Of a DNA stretch of 9,285 bases, positions 6,256-9,285 are shown in pieces. This DNA comes from an uncultured Collinsella sp. GTDB lineage: Bacteria; Actinomycetota; Coriobacteriia; Coriobacteriales; Coriobacteriaceae. The stretch is taken from NCBI GenBank assembly GCA_900549065.1, contig URNC01000078.1:1-9285 (forward strand), given 5' to 3'. Under the pieces are notes generated by a model. The model saw nothing but the letters and a program-made list of their open reading frames with translations. It searched no databases and was not told the origin of the DNA. Position 1 is the first letter of the stretch, and each line of letters begins with the position of its first letter. The position numbers were made by a program, and so were the translations under genes.

Positions 6256-6284
6256 GGTCAATTTGGGACGGGTCTCTTTTGGCT
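6256..6284 (+). repeat. Hairpin element D, a decayed copy of the GGGACAGG-core family
   Basis: The loop reads GGGACGGG (6265-6272), then TCTCTTTTGG, which closely matches the loop and second arm of element A. Its arms GGTCAA (6256-6261) and TTGGCT (6279-6284) pair only with two wobbles in RNA, so it looks eroded. It sits about 30 bases beyond the stop of the dCMP deaminase gene. Confidence 0.45.
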
Positions 6285-6313
6285 GTTTTGCCGCCAGCTG
6301 GCGTTGCCACGAG

Positions 6314-6838
6314 CTACTGCTGAGCCTGCCCCTCGGTGCCGATGTGAACATCGACGATAACCTGGCGGTAGCTGATGCCACAGGAGTCGAGGATGCGGCG
6401 GCTGATGCGTCCATCATCGGTATCGGCGTACTTGTTGTCCAGGTAGACGACCTCGCCCACGCCCACCTGCGCCAGGATCTTGGCGCAGTCGTGGCAGGGG
6501 AACAGCGTAACGTAGACCGTGGAACCCTCGAGATCCTTGAGCGAGCCACGGTAGTTGAGCACGGCGTTGGCCTCGGCATGCACCACGTAGTTGTGCTTGT
6601 CCTGCAGCGGGTCGTCGCTCGTACCCCACGGGAAAAAGTCGTCGTTGAGCGCCGAGGGCGTACCGTTGTAGCCCACCGAAAGGATGCGGTGGTTGGTGCT
6701 GGCGATGCACGCACCCACCTGCGTATTGGGGTCCTTGCTGCGGCGCTGCGCGGCGATGGCCACGCTCATAAAGAACTCGTCCCAGCTAATGACGTCCAGG
6801 CGCTTGCCTGACGAAGTTTGATGAAGATCGTCCGACAT
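6314..6838 (-). CDS. dCMP deaminase family protein (ComEB-like)
   Basis: This 174-residue cytosolic enzyme belongs to the zinc-dependent cytidine/deoxycytidylate deaminase superfamily. It probably converts dCMP to dUMP, the precursor for thymidylate synthesis. The zinc site is complete: HAEANAVLN with H87 as ligand and E89 as proton shuttle, and PCHDC with C115 and C118. SWDEFFMSVAIAAQRRSKDP (18-37), VGACI, VGYNGTPS and the 86-95 region are typical of the dCMP subgroup. ATG 6838 is chosen because GGAGGTG (6845-6851) lies 6 bases upstream; the longer frame to 6874 has no such site. An extended -10 box lies about 35 bases upstream. Length fits the family. The subgroup assignment (dCMP against another deaminase) rests on motif style and length. 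The C-terminal EGQAQQ is likely disordered. Confidence 0.92.
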   Translation of the reverse strand: MSDDLHQTSSGKRLDVISWDEFFMSVAIAAQRRSKDPNTQVGACIASTNHRILSVGYNGTPSALNDDFFPWGTSDDPLQDKHNYVVHAEANAVLNYRGSLKDLEGSTVYVTLFPCHDCAKILAQVGVGEVVYLDNKYADTDDGRISRRILDSCGISYRQVIVDVHIGTEGQAQQ

Positions 6839-6872
6839 GGCAGACACCTCCGTAATCGCAATAGTTTGACCC

Positions 6873-6881
6873 ATTGTAGCA
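6873..6881 (-). promoter_or_regulatory. Extended -10 promoter for the dCMP deaminase
   Basis: The minus strand reads TGCTACAAT, an extended -10 (TGn plus TACAAT). The TACAAT box is at 6878-6873, and the 5' leader would be near 28 bases. No convincing -35 is seen, which is common for extended -10 promoters. Position between the coaX hairpin and the deaminase ribosome site supports it. Confidence 0.5.
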
Positions 6882-6885
6882 GGTG

Positions 6886-6924
6886 AAAGGTGGGGGCGTT
6901 TGTCCCACCGGCGCCCTCACCTTT
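6886..6924 (-). terminator. Hairpin at the end of coaX, probable terminator
   Basis: Arms at 6886-6898 and 6912-6924 (AAAGGTGGGGGCG against CGCCCTCACCTTT) pair over 13 bases with one mismatch and a 13-base loop. The inner end overlaps the coaX stop codon at 6923-6925. On the minus strand only CTTTCACC follows, so the T-tract is poor and termination may be partial or Rho-assisted. Confidence 0.5.
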
Positions 6925-7774
6925 ACACGCGGCGGGGCTTTTGGTTGATGCGGTAGAGCTCGGCGAGACCCCGCAACGTCAGCGCGTCGTCGACCGTCAG
7001 ACTGTGACCGACAAGGGCCGCAAGTGCCTCGGCATCGTCGCCGGTAATGACGATGGGCACATCGCCCTCCCCCGCGACCTTGGTCGCGCGCATCTCGGCA
7101 AGCACCATGTCGAGCATGCCGTCGATGCGGGCTACCTCGCCCAAGACCACTCCCGAGCGCATGGCCTCGCGCGTGTTACGGCCGATGACGTGCGTCGGTG
7201 CCGAGGGCTCGACCTGCGGCAGACGCGCCGCAGCGGCCGAAAGCGAGCGGGCGCCGAGCGCCAGACCCGGCGCGATGACGCCGCCCACAAAGGTACCGTG
7301 CGCGTCGATGACCTCGATATTGGTCGTCGTGCCCAGGTCGATCACGATGCACGGAGAGCCGTAGACGGCACAGGCCGCCACGGCGTCGGCGATGCGGTCG
7401 GGGCCGATCTCGGCCGGGTCGTCGTAGTGCACGGGCATGCCAGTCTTAAGTCCCGGTCCCACCGTGAGCACGCGTCCCGTGCAGGTACGGGAAAGCGCCA
7501 CCTTCCACGGGCGCTCGAGCGCCGGCACCACGCAGCTCAGCACTGCGGCCGCGGGAACGAGCGCGCCGGGCATGCCCGCATCGGCCGCCAGCGCGCCCAT
7601 GACCTGCGCGAGCCTCATGCGCGCTTCGTCGGCTGTAATGCTCGACGGCGTCGTGATCTCGCACGTCGCAAGCGGGCATTCCTGCGCCGCGGCCGACTCC
7701 TCGGCAAACAGACCAAAGCGAATGAACGTGTTACCCACGTCGACCGTCAATATATATGCGCACCCATTAAGCAT
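6923..7774 (-). CDS. coaX: Type III pantothenate kinase
   Basis: CoaX phosphorylates pantothenate with ATP, the first committed step of coenzyme A synthesis, in the cytosol. The 283-residue protein starts at ATG 7774, chosen over the longer frame to 7828 because AAGGAG (7783-7788) is 8 bases upstream and the ASKHA-fold phosphate-binding strand begins at once (YILTVDVGNTFIRFGLF, 7-23). The type III motifs follow in order: GPDRIADA (124-131) with the catalytic Asp in GPDR, DLGTTTNIEVID (146-157), GGVIAPGL (164-171), and a C-terminal DALTLRGLAELYRIN. Length is in the usual 250-270 range or slightly above. The VITGDDAEAL stretch replaces the more usual ITGG. It is divergent from the OPT transporter, with a -10 box close upstream, and is likely monocistronic given the hairpin at its end. 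Confidence 0.94.
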   Translation of the reverse strand: MLNGCAYILTVDVGNTFIRFGLFAEESAAAQECPLATCEITTPSSITADEARMRLAQVMGALAADAGMPGALVPAAAVLSCVVPALERPWKVALSRTCTGRVLTVGPGLKTGMPVHYDDPAEIGPDRIADAVAACAVYGSPCIVIDLGTTTNIEVIDAHGTFVGGVIAPGLALGARSLSAAAARLPQVEPSAPTHVIGRNTREAMRSGVVLGEVARIDGMLDMVLAEMRATKVAGEGDVPIVITGDDAEALAALVGHSLTVDDALTLRGLAELYRINQKPRRV

Positions 7775-7801
7775 CGTCGGCGCTCCTTTCGTCTGCCCAG
7801 C

Positions 7802-7807
7802 AGTATA
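7802..7807 (-). promoter_or_regulatory. Candidate -10 box for coaX
   Basis: The minus strand reads TATACT, 27 bases upstream of the coaX start and giving a leader of about 20 bases that still contains the ribosome site. No good -35 is visible. A dyad at 7823-7840 occupies that region. Confidence 0.45.
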
Positions 7808-7822
7808 TCGCCTACCTAAACC

Positions 7823-7840
7823 AGTCATCCCAAAATGACT
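7823..7840. promoter_or_regulatory. Dyad between the coaX and OPT promoters, possible operator
   Basis: AGTCAT-N6-ATGACT is a perfect 6+6 inverted repeat centred near 7831.5. It lies between the minus-strand TATACT at 7807-7802 and the plus-strand TATACT at 7851-7856, covering the -35 position of both. A regulator bound here could control both genes. The regulator is not identifiable. Confidence 0.4.
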
Positions 7841-7850
7841 AGCTTACGGC

Positions 7851-7856
7851 TATACT
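7851..7856 (+). promoter_or_regulatory. Candidate -10 box for the OPT transporter
   Basis: TATACT on the plus strand gives a predicted start near 7863 and a leader of about 100 bases before ATG 7967. The -35 position (7828-7833) does not match TTGACA and lies within the dyad. Confidence 0.45.
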
Positions 7857-7903
7857 GATGCGCGGTCGTACGCGAGCTCACGCATCGGCCCTTGGTAACC
7901 CGA

Positions 7904-7942
7904 CTTCCCGCGCCGTATCCGTAGCGGCGCTCCCGGGGGAAG
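7904..7942 (+). promoter_or_regulatory. Strong leader hairpin upstream of the OPT transporter
   Basis: CTTCCC (7904-7909) pairs with GGGAAG (7937-7942), and GCGCCG (7910-7915) pairs with CGGCGC (7925-7930), making a 12-base-pair GC-rich stem with a 6-base bulge on the 3' side and a 9-base loop. It ends about 12 bases before the ribosome site. Loop bases TATCCG (7916-7921) can instead pair with CGGATA (7943-7948), giving a competing fold. I do not recognise a known riboswitch class. Confidence 0.4.
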
Positions 7943-7966
7943 CGGATATACGCAAAGGAGTTCTAT

Positions 7967-9285
7967 ATGAGCAATCCCTCGAACCGCACCTCGATGCGCG
8001 GTCAACTCACGCTGCGCGGCGTCGTCATCGGCGCCCTTGGCTGCGTGATCATCACGGCAAGCTCGGCCTATACCGCCCTCAAGATGGGCGCCCTCCCCTG
8101 GCCGATCATTTTCGCTGCCGTCATTTCGCTGTTCTTCCTTAAGCTCATGGGCAACGCCAGCCTCAACGAGGCCAACGTCACCCACACCATCATGTCTGCG
8201 GGCGCCATGGTCGCCGGCGGCCTGGCGTTTACCATCCCGGGCGCCTGGATGTTGGGCTATGCCGACCAGATCAGCTGGCTCGACATGTTTATCGTGGCGC
8301 TCGCCGGCACCATCTTGGGCCTTCTAGCGACAGCGCTCATCCACCGTCACTTTATCGTGGACGCCGCGCTGGAGTTCCCCACCGGCAACGCCGCTGCCCA
8401 GACCCTACGTGCTACCGAGGCCGGCGGCAAGACCGGTAAGCAGCTCTTTGGCTCCATGGCCATCGCAGGCATCTACAGCGTGCTGCGCGACGCCCTGGGC
8501 GTGGTGCCCAGTATGCTGTGCACGCTCAATATCCCCGGCGTGACCTTTGCCATCTACAACTCGCCCATGCTGCTGTCCATCGGCTTCCTCGTGGGCTTCG
8601 CCCCCGTCGCCTTCTGGTTTGCCGGCGCGCTGCTGGGCAACTTTGGCATCATCGTTGGCGGCACCGCTGCTGGCCTGTTCGATATTGTGACCGCGCAGGG
8701 TATCGTCAAATCCCTCGGTATGGGTCTTATGATGGGCTTTGGCGTCGCCGTCGTCCTCAAGGACATCCTGCCGCAGGTCGCCGGTATCGTCCGCGGTCTT
8801 GCCGCCGACAGCTCCACCGACACCGACGAGCAGTCGCTTATCTCGGGCTCTCTTAAGCTCGACGCCGGCATCATCGGCCTGGGCGCTGCCGCCATCGCCG
8901 TAATTGTTGCCATCGCGCTCGACCTTGGCCCCGTTCCGGCCGTCATCGTCACGTTGTTCACCTTTGTCACCACCATCATGAGCGCGCAGAGCTGCGGCCA
9001 GACGGGTATCGACCCCATGGAAATCTTTGGCCTCATCGTTATGCTCATCGTGGCTGCCTTCGCACAGATCGCTCAGGTCAAGCTGTTCTTTATCGCCGGC
9101 ATCGTTGCCGTGGCGTGCGGCCTTGCGGGCGACGTCATGAACGACTTTAAGGCCGGCGCCGTGCTGGGCACCAACCCGCGTGCGCAATGGATCGGCCAAG
9201 CCATCGGCGGCATCGTGGGCGCCCTGGTCGCCGCAGCCGTCATGGTCGCGCTCGTCACCGCCTATGGCCCGGACGCCTTTGGCCC
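7967..9285 (+). CDS. OPT family oligopeptide transporter (3' end beyond the window)
   Basis: The first 439 codons of an OPT-superfamily transporter are present. It is an integral cytoplasmic-membrane carrier that imports oligopeptides or metal chelates, usually driven by protons. ATG 7967 follows AAAGGAG (7954-7960) at 6 bases. Family landmarks include the first-helix stretch SSAYTALKMGALPWPIIFAA (32-51), NEANVTHTIMSAGAMVAGG (68-86) leading to the FTIPG motif, the FPTGNAAAQTLRATEAGG signature (137-154), and a late NDFKAGAVLGTNPRAQWIGQ. At least ten hydrophobic segments are visible. OPT proteins are typically 550-700 residues, so roughly 100-250 residues are missing, owing to the window edge and not to a break. 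It is the only real gene on this strand. Codon use is strongly GC-ending like the neighbours. Substrate cannot be told from the sequence. Confidence 0.93.
   Translation, partial: MSNPSNRTSMRGQLTLRGVVIGALGCVIITASSAYTALKMGALPWPIIFAAVISLFFLKLMGNASLNEANVTHTIMSAGAMVAGGLAFTIPGAWMLGYADQISWLDMFIVALAGTILGLLATALIHRHFIVDAALEFPTGNAAAQTLRATEAGGKTGKQLFGSMAIAGIYSVLRDALGVVPSMLCTLNIPGVTFAIYNSPMLLSIGFLVGFAPVAFWFAGALLGNFGIIVGGTAAGLFDIVTAQGIVKSLGMGLMMGFGVAVVLKDILPQVAGIVRGLAADSSTDTDEQSLISGSLKLDAGIIGLGAAAIAVIVAIALDLGPVPAVIVTLFTFVTTIMSAQSCGQTGIDPMEIFGLIVMLIVAAFAQIAQVKLFFIAGIVAVACGLAGDVMNDFKAGAVLGTNPRAQWIGQAIGGIVGALVAAAVMVALVTAYGPDAFG

Noticed and set aside
8405..9199. Minus-strand frame of 264 codons opposite the OPT transporter
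   Set aside because: Extremely rich in Asp, Gly, His and Ala with no hydrophobic core, as expected from antisense of a membrane protein gene.

Overview
The window reads as ordinary chromosomal DNA from a high-GC Gram-positive bacterium. The best guess is a gut Coriobacteriia member such as Collinsella. That placement is inferred from base composition, strong AGGAGG-type ribosome sites, the style of the proteins and an Asp23-type stress operon; no 16S or other marker is present. The first 32 bases are not genomic: they match the Illumina Nextera Read-2 transposase adapter, so position 33 is the true left edge and the left-most gene is cut there.

Nine genes run leftward on the minus strand. 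In transcription order they are: type III pantothenate kinase (coaX), a dCMP deaminase-type enzyme, a NifU C-terminal-domain Fe-S scaffold, prolipoprotein diacylglyceryl transferase (lgt), a large multi-pass DUF6020-like membrane protein, the YebC/TACO1 translation factor, and a three-gene envelope-stress cluster (AmaP-like anchor, DUF2273 protein, Asp23/Gls24 protein, the last one truncated). One gene, an OPT-family oligopeptide transporter, runs rightward from 7967 and off the right edge, divergent from coaX.

Most genes look separately transcribed, with gaps of roughly 85-190 bases. The exception is the Asp23 cluster, where the first two genes overlap and the third follows after 44 bases; it is preceded by a strong terminator and a consensus -10 box. 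The other genes are housekeeping functions in CoA synthesis, dTTP precursor supply, Fe-S assembly, lipoprotein maturation and translation, with no evident common pathway.

The most unusual content is intergenic. Four hairpins (4810-4848, 4890-4926, 2571-2605 and a decayed one at 6256-6284) share a loop core close to GGGACAGG followed by a T-rich stretch, while their stem arms differ in sequence but remain self-complementary. Two of them form an inverted pair between lgt and the DUF6020-like gene, like a REPIN (paired inverted REP element). The coaX/OPT divergent region also holds a dyad between two -10 boxes and a strong hairpin just upstream of the OPT ribosome site. No IS element, CRISPR array, tRNA, rRNA or phage gene was seen, and no gene-free stretch exceeds 192 bases.
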